Below are positions 1 through 7,874 of a stretch of DNA of 64,000 bases, one piece after another. Position 1 is the stretch's first letter; the number at the start of each line of letters is the position of its first letter. The DNA comes from UBA2882 sp045542735 (GTDB lineage Bacteria; Bacillota; Clostridia; Lachnospirales; Lachnospiraceae): positions 1 through 64,000 of the forward strand of contig JAZQLQ010000017.1 in assembly GCA_045542735.1 (NCBI GenBank), given 5' to 3'. Below the pieces are notes generated by a model. It saw only the letters and a program-made list of their open reading frames with translations, had not been told where the DNA came from and did not search any database. A program made the translations under genes and the position numbers.

Positions 1-182
1 GGACGAATATAATAAATCAGTATGACTATTATCTGCAAAAGGATAAATAAGATAGTTTCTTCTACTGCCGGAGATACCAAAAAGTCAGCAGCACCCTTAG
101 CGCTTCCTTTCCCTATAAGCCAAAGGTTTGCAGTTAAAAAAGCTGCAAATGAAAGAATCAGCTTAACACTCAGTTTTCTCAT
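1..182 (-). CDS. Membrane protein, partial (N-terminus only)
   Basis: I do not recognise the family. The minus strand is open from 227 down to the window edge, so the C-terminal part lies outside. The 60 residues visible from the chosen start hold two hydrophobic stretches, about residues 7-23 and 43-58, with a short loop containing an EE pair. In-frame ATGs lie at 227, 197, 191 and 182. I chose 182 because GGAG at 192-195 sits nine bases upstream; the ATG at 227 has no clear site but overlaps the end of the upstream broken gene. It lies downstream of the TetR gene on the same strand and may be co-transcribed with it. Confidence 0.6.
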   Translation of the reverse strand, partial: MRKLSVKLILSFAAFLTANLWLIGKGSAKGAADFLVSPAVEETILFILLQIIVILIYYIR

Positions 183-213
183 ATTACTCATCTCCATAAA
201 TTCTAATTTTCTT

Positions 214-389
214 TTATATTCCGCCATGCTTCATTCTAAAGCATTCTTCTCTCATCGTTGCAATATTCCTAATATCAACAATGACATCATCAAAATACTT
301 ACTTTTCGCAAACCAACTAAAGGCAACAAACACAATTGCAAAATTTTCATCTATTGTTATTTCCTTTCCGTATCTGTATTAAACTCCAT
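214..389 (-). pseudogene. Small gene with probable frameshift
   Basis: A strong Shine-Dalgarno (GGAGGG, 399-404) sits nine bases before an ATG at 389, only 30 bases after the TetR stop. That frame stops after ten codons at 357-359 (TAA). A frame shifted by -1 then stays open to a TAA at 214-216 and translates as protein-like sequence with a hydrophobic segment (FAIVFVAFSWFA). Joined, the two would give roughly 58 residues. The join falls in an A-rich run near 360-368, typical of a one-base indel. Its end overlaps the ATG at 227. It could be a sequencing error, a recent mutation or a short peptide gene. No family recognised. Confidence 0.5.
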
Positions 390-418
390 CACTATATACC
401 CTCCACAAAAATAATGCC

Positions 419-985
419 TTACTCTACCATGATTTCAACAGCAGGATTATAATCTTCCTCAGGTTCAATTCCGACAAAGTTACAAAACATTTTAGAAATA
501 TCCTCCACGCTCTCTTTCATTCCATTATGAATCCAAACAAGCGCCGTATTATACAATGCCCCGATATACATGTACAGATTATAACGCTCTATGGAAGATA
601 TTTTCATAGTGCCTGCAATAATCTCATGAGATTCATTCAATTTTTCCAGCAGGGTAATACCATAGCCAAAACGATAGAAATCTTCAATATATCTGCGAAA
701 TCTCTTGAAGTAAGCAAAACTGCGACAGACATTCCGATAGGTATAATATTCTGAATTTTCCCAATCAATGTCTTTATAAAACCGTTCCAAAATGTCATCA
801 ATCATTTTATGCAAAACATCTTCTTTGGACTCATAATTGCGATAAAAGGATGCACGTGCCACACCGGCACGCTCTATAATTTCCGTAATACTGATTTCTG
901 AAAAGCTTTTCTCATGCATCAATGCAAGCAACGCTTCAGAAATGGAATTTTTTACCCTTAAATTTGCTTCTTTTCTTTTATCCAT
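419..985 (-). CDS. TetR/AcrR-family transcriptional regulator
   Basis: A DNA-binding repressor of about 188 residues. The N-terminus has the TetR helix-turn-helix: a helix with SITEIIERAGVA followed by the recognition segment RASFYRNYESKEDVL. The rest is an alpha-helical ligand or dimerisation domain of unknown specificity. The open frame begins at a GTG at 1006, but GAGGAG overlaps those first codons and fits as the ribosome binding site of the ATG at 985, so I start there. It faces the DegV gene across about 160 bases holding two copies of a 15-base site, so it probably controls itself and that gene. Ligand unknown. Confidence 0.85.
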   Translation of the reverse strand: MDKRKEANLRVKNSISEALLALMHEKSFSEISITEIIERAGVARASFYRNYESKEDVLHKMIDDILERFYKDIDWENSEYYTYRNVCRSFAYFKRFRRYIEDFYRFGYGITLLEKLNESHEIIAGTMKISSIERYNLYMYIGALYNTALVWIHNGMKESVEDISKMFCNFVGIEPEEDYNPAVEIMVE

Positions 986-1029
986 GGGCATTCTCTCCTC
1001 TTTCACGTAGGATATGATTCATATCTAAG

Positions 1030-1090
1030 ACATTTGTATCATGTTGTGCTCTTGCCATTCTTTTTAATATGTAATACATTTGTATCATGT
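1030..1090. promoter_or_regulatory. Twin 15-bp operator-like sites between tetR and degV
   Basis: The sequence ACATTTGTATCATGT occurs exactly twice, at 1030-1044 and 1076-1090, with 46 bases between start points. Each copy is an imperfect dyad (ACAT...ATGT). The second copy overlaps a possible -35 (TTGTAT, 1080-1085) that lies 16 bases from a TATACA -10 (1102-1107) for the rightward DegV gene. The first lies just upstream of the leftward TetR gene. Binding by the adjacent TetR protein is inference. Confidence 0.6.
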
Positions 1091-1148
1091 GTATTTTAAC
1101 ATATACATTTTATTTTTGAAAGCACATGCAATTTAGAAAGGACATAAT

Positions 1149-2018
1149 ATGAAAGTAGCGATTATGACTGATACCAATAGCGGTATTCTGCCAAATGAGG
1201 GGGCAGAAAGAGGCATCTATGTTTTACCGATGCCCTTTATCGTAAATGGGGAAAATTATTTGGAAGGTGTCTCCATTACACACGAGCAGTTATATGAATA
1301 TATGCGTCAGGACTTGGAGGTATCCACTTCCCAGCCCTCACCCGGAAGCATCATGGATATGTGGAAACAGATTTTTGCAGATGGTTATGACGAAATCGTA
1401 TATATCCCTATGTCAAGCGGTCTAAGCAGTTCTTGTGCCATTGCCCGCTCTTTTGCCGAAGAATATGACGGCAAAGTACAGGTAGTGGATAACCATCGTA
1501 TTTCTGTCACCTTATTGGAGTCGGTATACGATGCCAAACATATGGCTGATAACGGCAAATCCGCCAAAGAAATCAAAGATTATTTAGAAAAAACCGCTTA
1601 TGACGCCAGCATCTATATCACAGTAGACACCTTAAAATATTTAAAGAAAAGCGGACGTGTTACACCGGCTGCCGCTGCCATTGCAACTGTGATTAACTTA
1701 AAACCCATATTGACCATTCAGGGTGAAAAATTGGATTCTTATGCAAAAGTGCGCGGTCTTAAGCAGAGCGAACGCCGTATGATTGAAGCATTAAAACATG
1801 ACCTTGAGACACGCTTTGCCGATGTCCCCAAAGAAAAAATCCGTGTAGCAACTGCCGGCACTATTGAAAATCCCGAGGATGCCGAAAAATGGAGACAGAC
1901 CGTACAGGAAGCTTTTCCCGAATGTGAGGTATACTACATGCCACTCTCCTGCAGCATTGCCTGTCATACCGGCATCGGTGCCGTAGGTATCGGTACCATT
2001 GTGGTAGAAGAACGTTAA
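1149..2018 (+). CDS. DegV family fatty-acid-binding protein
   Basis: A 289-residue protein of usual DegV/FakB length. DegV-family proteins bind a long-chain fatty acid; in FakAB systems they present it to the kinase FakA for acyl-phosphate formation. The N-terminus has the family start (KVAIMTDTNSGI), followed by a STSQPSPG segment that fits the lipid-head-group site, then MSSGLSS and, towards the C-terminus, CSIACHTGIGAVGIG. AAAGGAC precedes the ATG. No kinase gene is adjacent. The pairing with a divergent TetR suggests induction by a hydrophobic ligand, which is inference. Family call firm, substrate unknown. Confidence 0.9.
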   Translation: MKVAIMTDTNSGILPNEGAERGIYVLPMPFIVNGENYLEGVSITHEQLYEYMRQDLEVSTSQPSPGSIMDMWKQIFADGYDEIVYIPMSSGLSSSCAIARSFAEEYDGKVQVVDNHRISVTLLESVYDAKHMADNGKSAKEIKDYLEKTAYDASIYITVDTLKYLKKSGRVTPAAAAIATVINLKPILTIQGEKLDSYAKVRGLKQSERRMIEALKHDLETRFADVPKEKIRVATAGTIENPEDAEKWRQTVQEAFPECEVYYMPLSCSIACHTGIGAVGIGTIVVEER

Positions 2019-2062
2019 ATCTCACAGCCGTTTTAACACAATTGACAATATCAATCACAAAA

Positions 2063-2088
2063 AAGACCATGCAAAACTGCATGGTCTT
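2063..2088. terminator. Bidirectional hairpin terminator
   Basis: An 11-bp perfect stem (AAGACCATGCA / TGCATGGTCTT) with an AAAC loop lies between the convergent degV and lipoprotein genes. The A-run on the left supports termination of leftward transcripts; the right flank is T-rich. Confidence 0.8.
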
Positions 2089-2106
2089 AATTATTATCTT
2101 GATTGA

Positions 2107-2742
2107 TTATTCAGCTACTCTTGTGAATACTAAAGGATACTCCATACCTTCCATCATATCAGATGCATCAACATCAGCTCCTTCAGGAATGGTAAGTGTT
2201 AATGTATCACCTTCTACTGTAAAGTTGTCATATGCATTTGCCTGAACTTCAACTTCATCCATGTAAAGTTTATCGCCTTTTGCTTCCCAAACACCGGAAG
2301 TCTGAAGATCTGCAACTATATCTTCAACAGAAACGCTGTCAGCCATAGCTTCTTCCATCATTTCCTGCATACCCATACCATACTGGTCCATCATTGCCTG
2401 GTCTACTTCTTCACGGCTCATACCCATTTCTTCATACTCTACATATGTTTTCTCAACATAATACTCGATAAATGCATCTAACCAAGCATTCATAGAATCG
2501 GTTGTGAAAGCTTCATCTGCATACATTTCAAATGTGCCGTCTTCATTGTACTGAACGATCAGTTTAACATTTAATTCCTCATGGAAGTCAGGCTCACCTA
2601 ATTCAGCCTCAACCTCTTTGGAAAAATCAACTGTCATTTCCCAAGAACCATAAAGTTGCTCTGCACTATTGCTGCATCCGCATAAGGACATTGCAAGTAC
2701 CATAATCATAACGACTGCTAATAATTTTTTAATCTTTTTCAT
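2107..2742 (-). CDS. Putative lipoprotein, acidic
   Basis: A secreted lipoprotein of 211 residues. It starts MKKIKK, then a hydrophobic core and a lipobox LCGC with the lipidated cysteine at residue 23. The mature part is acidic and rich in Met, Glu and Asp, with a beta-rich start (YGSWEMTVDF) and end (TLTIPEGADV) like lipocalin-type or DUF5640-like lipoproteins. The open frame extends upstream to 2853, but GAGGAGGAG before the ATG at 2742 and the signal peptide settle the start. It stands alone between terminators. Function unknown; a role in envelope sensing or ligand binding would be a guess. Confidence 0.8.
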   Translation of the reverse strand: MKKIKKLLAVVMIMVLAMSLCGCSNSAEQLYGSWEMTVDFSKEVEAELGEPDFHEELNVKLIVQYNEDGTFEMYADEAFTTDSMNAWLDAFIEYYVEKTYVEYEEMGMSREEVDQAMMDQYGMGMQEMMEEAMADSVSVEDIVADLQTSGVWEAKGDKLYMDEVEVQANAYDNFTVEGDTLTLTIPEGADVDASDMMEGMEYPLVFTRVAE

Positions 2743-2915
2743 CTTAAATTTCTCCTCCTCTAAAAGATGTTTACCATAGTGATTATAACACTTTCTTTCC
2801 CTTTGTGTCAATGGTTCGGACGTTCTTTCCTCCTTTTTCGGCATATTCCCCATGTTTTCCGGTCATTTCACATATTTTTTGTTCATAATTATATCTTTAG
2901 AAACACCCTTTTATC

Positions 2916-3557
2916 TTATACATCCTCTAAGCGGTAACATCCCTTGTCTCCGGCTTTAGCCTTGGCAATCTGAAACTGTTGGATGCGGATATTTTGTTCC
3001 TTGGAAAACTTGAGACGTTTGGCAAATCCCACAGCTTCTTCAAACATACCGGATCTACGGAGCAAATCCACAATCCGGAGTTTCAGCTCCGGAAGCTCTC
3101 TCTTGGAAATCTGGGATGCATCCACTTCATTATAACAAGCCAAAGCACGTTTTCTGCAGATAATGGCCGTTACATCCAATTTTTCATCATCGCACGCCCA
3201 TGCAGCGCATAAAAAAGCATCACCTGCTTTTTTGTATTCCTTACAATGCTGATAAATCAATGCCAGCTTCACAAAGCGTTTACCAAGTTCAGGAAGACTT
3301 GCAATCCCTCCACAATTGACATACTCTTTGGAATCAATGTATTTTTCTTTGTATTCAGGCATAGGATCTGATGTAGAAAATACATTTCTGCAATAATCAC
3401 ATTTATGTACCCAAAGAGGCATAGCACTCCTTCTTACCTCCGGCGGTCTAAAATCCAAATCGGCAGTCCCATGGCTGGATGCCATGGCTAAAATGGTTAC
3501 CTCGTTCATTCTGCCGCAAATATTACATTCCATATTTTTTACTGCAAATTTTGACAC
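2916..3557 (-). CDS. DUF2225 family zinc-ribbon protein
   Basis: About 213 residues. Two CxxC pairs near the N-terminus (CNIC and CDYC, about 40 residues apart) should bind zinc. The rest is helical and repeat-like (LALIYQHCKEYKKAGDAFL), as in DUF2225 proteins, whose C-terminal part resembles tetratricopeptide repeats. GGAGGG lies seven bases before a GTG at 3557, which I take as the start rather than the TTG at 3572, because the TTG overlaps the binding site itself. Function unknown; the family is common in Clostridia. Confidence 0.8.
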   Translation of the reverse strand: MSKFAVKNMECNICGRMNEVTILAMASSHGTADLDFRPPEVRRSAMPLWVHKCDYCRNVFSTSDPMPEYKEKYIDSKEYVNCGGIASLPELGKRFVKLALIYQHCKEYKKAGDAFLCAAWACDDEKLDVTAIICRKRALACYNEVDASQISKRELPELKLRIVDLLRRSGMFEEAVGFAKRLKFSKEQNIRIQQFQIAKAKAGDKGCYRLEDV

Positions 3558-3677
3558 GTTTATTCCCTCCAAATGTGTAATTCACATTATCTTTTATATT
3601 TTATCAAATTCCGCATTTATGTTCAACTGAAACTATGTTATGATGAGTTTAGTTTATAAAGAAGGATGATATTAATT

Positions 3678-4358
3678 ATGGCTGACACATTTGCAAAAGA
3701 TACTTCAAAAAGAAGTAAAAAAGACTGGGCAATTGCCCTTATTGTATTGTTTATCGGCTTGACTATAGCTCACTTAGGTGTATCCATGTTTTTGGTATCT
3801 GCCATGGGTACCGATACTTTTACGGTGTTTATCCAAGGTCTTGCCCTCACATGTCAAAAATTTACCGGCACAGGTTTCCCCACAGTGGGAACAGTTCATG
3901 TGATTATCCTGTGTCTGATTATGGTCATTATGTTGTTTACTACCAAGGGCTACATCAAACCCGGCACTGTTATCTGTGCATTTTGCGGCGGACCGATTAT
4001 TGATTTTTTTAATTGGATCATTCTGCCGTTTGTAAACGAAAGCAGCCATATTGCAATCCGTGCTATTGTGATGGTGCTTGGTTGTGTGATTTTGTCCATC
4101 GGTATGTCTGTTGTTATCAACAGTGAAGCCGGCACCGGTCCCAACGACTTGATTGCCATTGTTATTTCCGACAAGCTTCCAAAGATTCAGTTCCGTTTTA
4201 TCCGCATCGGTTGCGATGTATTTTTTATCATCATCGGTTTCCTGCTTGGCGGTGTTGTTGGTATCGGCACTGTGGTAGCCGCTTTCCTGACTGGACCTTT
4301 GGTACAATTTTGGTTACCGAGAACCAAAGCAATTATTAAAAAATTAAATTATGAATAA
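3678..4358 (+). CDS. YczE/YyaS/YitT-type integral membrane protein
   Basis: A polytopic membrane protein of 226 residues with five or six hydrophobic helices. It has the family features GVSMFLVSAMGTD in helix 1-2, a glycine-rich AFCGGPIIDFFN segment, and SEAGTGPNDLIAI later. YczE-like proteins are of poorly known function; B. subtilis YczE affects antibiotic production. I prefer the ATG at 3678 over 3666 because GAAGGATG occupies 3661-3668 and works as the binding site for the later ATG. A strong hairpin follows. Monocistronic. Confidence 0.75.
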   Translation: MADTFAKDTSKRSKKDWAIALIVLFIGLTIAHLGVSMFLVSAMGTDTFTVFIQGLALTCQKFTGTGFPTVGTVHVIILCLIMVIMLFTTKGYIKPGTVICAFCGGPIIDFFNWIILPFVNESSHIAIRAIVMVLGCVILSIGMSVVINSEAGTGPNDLIAIVISDKLPKIQFRFIRIGCDVFFIIIGFLLGGVVGIGTVVAAFLTGPLVQFWLPRTKAIIKKLNYE

Positions 4359-4365
4359 AGGATAA

Positions 4366-4400
4366 GCCGCTCATCTTCTTACAAATGAGCGGCCTTTTTT
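4366..4400 (+). terminator. Rho-independent terminator
   Basis: A perfect 9-bp stem (GCCGCTCAT / ATGAGCGGC) is followed by CTTTTTT, directly after the YczE-type gene. It may also help terminate the leftward fprA transcript. Confidence 0.9.
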
Positions 4401-4418
4401 ATTACTCTCTATTTCACT

Positions 4419-5576
4419 TTACATTTCGCTTAATATCTTTGCTAACGATTTGATTTCTTCTTTATTTTGTTCATTCATAGCAGATTTGATGGAAATCACA
4501 GGCTCTACAATCTCAATTTCTTTCATAGTTTCTAACACAGTCCGCATCTGCTTTGCAGCCATAGGTGCCCAGGATCCATTTTCCATTAAAGCCACTTTTC
4601 TCTTCTGGTAGTTTTTGGATTTTAAATGATGTAAGAAGTCATCCATCCAGGTAAATAAACCACCATCGTAGGTTGCGGATGCTAACACGATGCGGTCATA
4701 ACGGAAAGCATCCTCTACCGCTTCTGCCATATCTTCCCTGGCAAGGTCACAGATTGCCACCTTTTCCACGCCTGCTTTTTCCAATTCTTTGCCCAAATAC
4801 TCTGCCGCATCAGCGGTATGGCCATATATAGATGCATAAGCTATAAATACACCCTTATCCTCCGGCTCATAACTGCTCCAGGTCTGATATTTATCAATAT
4901 AATAGCCAAGATTCTCTTTTAAAATCGGACCATGCAAAGGACAAATCATTGCAATATCCAATGTTGCCGCCTTTTTCAACAAAGCCTGTACCTGTGCTCC
5001 GTATTTTCCTACAATATTAAAATAATATCTTCGGGCTTCACATGCCCAATCCTCTTCTACATCCAATGCTCCGAATTTACCAAAGCCATCAGCAGAAAAC
5101 AGAATTTTTTCCTTCTTTTCATAGGTCACCATAACCTCAGGCCAATGAACCATGGGGGCAAGATAAAAGGTTAAAGTATGTGTACCAAGACAAAGTTCAT
5201 CGCCTTCTGCCACAACCAGTTTATTGTTTTCCAACTCCACTTCAAAGAACTGCTCCATCATCGGAAACGTTCTGGCATTGCCTACAATCTGTGCATTGGG
5301 ATACTTGTCCACAAACTTTGCAATCAAAGCAGCATGATCGGGCTCCATATGGGAAACAATGAGATAATCCGGTGTTCTTCCGGAAAGTTCTCTTTCCAAA
5401 TTGGCAAACCATTGTGCTTCCACTCTTTTATCTGCCGTATCCATAACAGCAACTTTTTCATCCAAGATGAGATAGGAGTTGTATGAAACACCATTTGGTA
5501 CGATATACTGGCTTTCAAACAAATCAATATCATGGTCATTTACTCCGATATATTTAATCTGTTCACTGATGTACAT
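4419..5576 (-). CDS. fprA: Flavodiiron protein (oxygen/NO reductase)
   Basis: A 385-residue cytosolic enzyme that reduces O2 to water and/or NO to N2O in anaerobes. The N-terminal metallo-beta-lactamase-like domain carries the diiron ligands H76, E78, D80 and H81 in HMEPDH, plus a later CPLHGP histidine. From about residue 243 there is a flavodoxin domain with the FMN loop YASIYGHT and the ASATYDGG segment. The length is that of class A flavodiiron proteins, with no extra rubredoxin domain, so electrons probably come from a separate rubredoxin or high-molecular-weight rubredoxin. It follows ldh by 15 bases and is likely co-transcribed. Confidence 0.93.
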   Translation of the reverse strand: MYISEQIKYIGVNDHDIDLFESQYIVPNGVSYNSYLILDEKVAVMDTADKRVEAQWFANLERELSGRTPDYLIVSHMEPDHAALIAKFVDKYPNAQIVGNARTFPMMEQFFEVELENNKLVVAEGDELCLGTHTLTFYLAPMVHWPEVMVTYEKKEKILFSADGFGKFGALDVEEDWACEARRYYFNIVGKYGAQVQALLKKAATLDIAMICPLHGPILKENLGYYIDKYQTWSSYEPEDKGVFIAYASIYGHTADAAEYLGKELEKAGVEKVAICDLAREDMAEAVEDAFRYDRIVLASATYDGGLFTWMDDFLHHLKSKNYQKRKVALMENGSWAPMAAKQMRTVLETMKEIEIVEPVISIKSAMNEQNKEEIKSLAKILSEM

Positions 5577-5591
5577 AGATTTTTCCTCTCT

Positions 5592-6536
5592 TTATACCAA
5601 TACTTTATCCGCTACAGCACGAAGCTCTGCTGCGGATTTATGAATTTTTTCCAATTCTTCGTCGTTTAATTGAATGGGTACAATCTGTCCCACACCATCT
5701 GCACCTACAATTGCCGGCAAACTCAAACAGATGTCCTCAATACCATACTCACCTTTTACCAGACTGGAAACCGGCAAGACGGATTGCTCATTGCGGATAA
5801 TACATTCACAGATTCTTCTAACCGATGCTGCAATTCCATAGTAAGTAGCATTTTTACGTTCAATGATATGATAAGCACTGTCTCTCACATCTTCATAAAT
5901 CTGCTGTTCTGCTTCTTCATGATGTGTATGACCCTTCAATTCACAAAACTGACTTAAAGGCATACCGGACACCGTAGCACTGCTGAATGCCGCTACTTCA
6001 CTATCACCATGCTCACCGATGATAAAGGCGTGCACACTCCGGTTATCCACCTGCAAATGCTCACCCAGAAGATATTTCAAACGTGCTGTATCAAGCACCG
6101 TACCGGAACCAATAACTCTCTTAGGATCAAAACCGGAAAGCTTAATAGCCGCATAAGTCAGGATATCAACAGGATTGGAAACAATCAAAAGCAATCCTTC
6201 ACAATTTCTCTTGGCAATCTCAGGAATAATCTGTTTAAAAATCCCTACATTCTTCTCTACCAAATCAAGTCTTGTTTCACCGGGTTTCTGATTTGCTCCC
6301 GCAGTGATAATGATAATGGAGCAATCCACAATATCATCATACGTACCTGCGTAAATATTCATGGGCTTAGTAAAGGGTAAACCATGGCTGATATCCATAG
6401 CCTCACCTTCTGCTCTGGCGTGATTGGCATCAATCATAACAATCTCGGAAAACAATCCGCTTTCCATCAAACTAAATACCGATGCCGCGCCTACAAATCC
6501 GCATCCGATCATCGCAACTTTTCGCATATTTACCAT
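5592..6536 (-). CDS. ldh: L-lactate dehydrogenase
   Basis: An NAD-dependent enzyme interconverting pyruvate and L-lactate, ending a fermentation branch. About 314 residues. The Rossmann motif GCGFVG is at the N-terminus, the substrate-loop arginine in GETRLD, SNPVDILTY in the middle, and the catalytic histidine in GEHGDSE. The loop shape, LDH-type length and Clostridial context favour LDH over malate dehydrogenase. Nested ATGs occur at 6542, 6536 and 6527; GGGAGG is only two bases from the first, so the second is the best start. It precedes fprA in an apparent operon. Confidence 0.9.
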   Translation of the reverse strand: MVNMRKVAMIGCGFVGAASVFSLMESGLFSEIVMIDANHARAEGEAMDISHGLPFTKPMNIYAGTYDDIVDCSIIIITAGANQKPGETRLDLVEKNVGIFKQIIPEIAKRNCEGLLLIVSNPVDILTYAAIKLSGFDPKRVIGSGTVLDTARLKYLLGEHLQVDNRSVHAFIIGEHGDSEVAAFSSATVSGMPLSQFCELKGHTHHEEAEQQIYEDVRDSAYHIIERKNATYYGIAASVRRICECIIRNEQSVLPVSSLVKGEYGIEDICLSLPAIVGADGVGQIVPIQLNDEELEKIHKSAAELRAVADKVLV

Positions 6537-6586
6537 AATCATAGCCTCCCTTTTATAAAAAAATTCATGCTATACATCTAACAGAC

Positions 6587-6595
6587 ATTATAACA
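6587..6595 (-). promoter_or_regulatory. Extended -10 promoter of ldh-fprA
   Basis: On the minus strand the sequence reads TGTTATAAT, an extended -10 (TG-N-TATAAT), about 50 bases before the ldh start. No good -35 is visible at 17 bases, as is usual for extended -10 promoters. Confidence 0.55.
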
Positions 6596-6626
6596 TGAAT
6601 TCTTTCTTTTGAATATAAGACACTAC

Positions 6627-7532
6627 CTACAATTCGTAGGGTGTAATCTGATATACATAATAATTTAACCAATTGCTATATAGGTTATTACAATGACTTC
6701 TCCACTGAAGTCTTGGTCTCTGGTTGGGGTCATCATCCGGAAAATAGTTTTTGGGAACTGCAATCTCAAGACCTTTATTGACATCACGGAAATATTCGTC
6801 ACGTAAAGTTAATCGGTCATACTCAGAATGTCCCATAACAAAGAACTGCTTTCCTTCTCCTGCCATCACCAGATAAACCCCGGCTTCCTCAGACTCTGCT
6901 AAAACAGTCAACGCTTCACAGGCATGGATATCTGCTGCAGAGACCTCAGTATGTCTACTGTGAGGCGCCATAAAATAATCATCAAATCCACGTACAATGG
7001 GGTTTTTGCGATTCATTACTTTATGCTCATAAACACCGAATACCTTTGCAGGCATCAATTTCTTCTTTAACCCAAAGTGATAATAAAGTCCTGCCTGCGC
7101 TCCCCAACAAATATGGAAGGTAGAAGTCACATTTTTCTTGGACCATTCCATAATCTCGGTCAATTCTTCCCAATAGTCCACTTCTTCAAATTCCATATGC
7201 TCAACCGGCGCACCGGTAATAATCAATCCATCAAACTTCTTCCACTTAATGTCATCAAAAGTCACATAAAATTTATTCAGATGGTTGGCGGAAGTATTCA
7301 GTGAAATATGACTTTTCATATTTAAGAAAGTCACATCCACCTGTAAGGGAGTATTGGACAATGCACGCAGTAGCTGCAACTCCGTATCCTGTTTTACAGG
7401 CATCAGATTCAAAATGCAAATCTGCAGGGGTCTGATATTTTGATGCAATGCACGATATTCGTCCATCACAAATATATTTTCGTTTTCCAGTATCTCCTTT
7501 GCCGGGAGATCACTTTGTGTCTTAATCGGCAT
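6627..7532 (-). CDS. metA: Homoserine O-acyltransferase (predicted acetyl-CoA type)
   Basis: Activates homoserine in methionine synthesis. 301 residues, full length, with the MetA signature NLMPVKQDTELQ, the catalytic cysteine C142 in HICWGAQ, a GHSEYD motif carrying the catalytic His and Glu, and the usual C-terminus SNWLNYYVYQITPYEL. Residue 111 is glutamate (GAPVE). In characterised MetA proteins Glu111 goes with acetyl-CoA and Gly111 with succinyl-CoA, so this should make O-acetylhomoserine despite the usual succinyltransferase label. It stands alone; the palindromic element lies upstream. No SAM or T-box riboswitch seen in its leader. Confidence 0.92.
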   Translation of the reverse strand: MPIKTQSDLPAKEILENENIFVMDEYRALHQNIRPLQICILNLMPVKQDTELQLLRALSNTPLQVDVTFLNMKSHISLNTSANHLNKFYVTFDDIKWKKFDGLIITGAPVEHMEFEEVDYWEELTEIMEWSKKNVTSTFHICWGAQAGLYYHFGLKKKLMPAKVFGVYEHKVMNRKNPIVRGFDDYFMAPHSRHTEVSAADIHACEALTVLAESEEAGVYLVMAGEGKQFFVMGHSEYDRLTLRDEYFRDVNKGLEIAVPKNYFPDDDPNQRPRLQWRSHCNNLYSNWLNYYVYQITPYEL

Positions 7533-7598
7533 ACCACTTGCCTCCTTTTGTCATAACCATATTATACTAACATTTTTTAGGTTGTTCGTAAAGATAAT

Positions 7599-7864
7599 GA
7601 GGTATGAATTGTAGTTTGACATGTAAGAAAAGGAGTATTTTGCTAACATTTTTTATGAAACGCTGTTTTTCTTGCAGAATGTCTCAATATATCAGAGAAA
7701 ACAGCCCACGGACGGGCTGTTTAGCTGTCAGTAGCACGGATGCTACTTGACAGCGACCCGAAAATCAATCAATATCCAACATCATTCTGTTAGAAAAACA
7801 AGTTGAATAAAACCGTTAGCAAAACACTCCTTTTCTTTACTGTCAAACTATAATCCATGCCTCG
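7599..7864. repeat. Long palindromic MITE-like element
   Basis: Two arms of about 85 bases run as an imperfect inverted repeat: 7599-7682 pairs with 7783-7864. Shared segments include TAGTTTGACA, AGAAAAGGAGT, TTTTGCTAAC and CAGAATG. The centre holds two tight hairpins: 7699-7722 (9-bp stem around CAGCCC/GGGCTG) and 7724-7754 (13-bp stem, CGGA loop, one bulged T). No protein frame is credible inside. Weaker similarity (GTAAAGAT / GTAAAAGAT) extends the arms to about 7588 and 7880, into the ligA stop codon. It fills the 7533-7874 gap. Best read as a non-autonomous mobile element or a folded RNA. Confidence 0.7.
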
Positions 7865-7874
7865 TTAACATCTT

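Noticed and set aside
22..414. Plus-strand frame of 130 codons
   Set aside because: No ribosome binding site and protein-like sequence lies on the opposite strand: the partial membrane gene and the frameshifted gene cover the same bases.
7533..7874. SAM riboswitch or T-box upstream of metA
   Set aside because: The region is explained by one long inverted repeat with two inner hairpins; no SAM-I core or T-box specifier/antiterminator sequence was seen.
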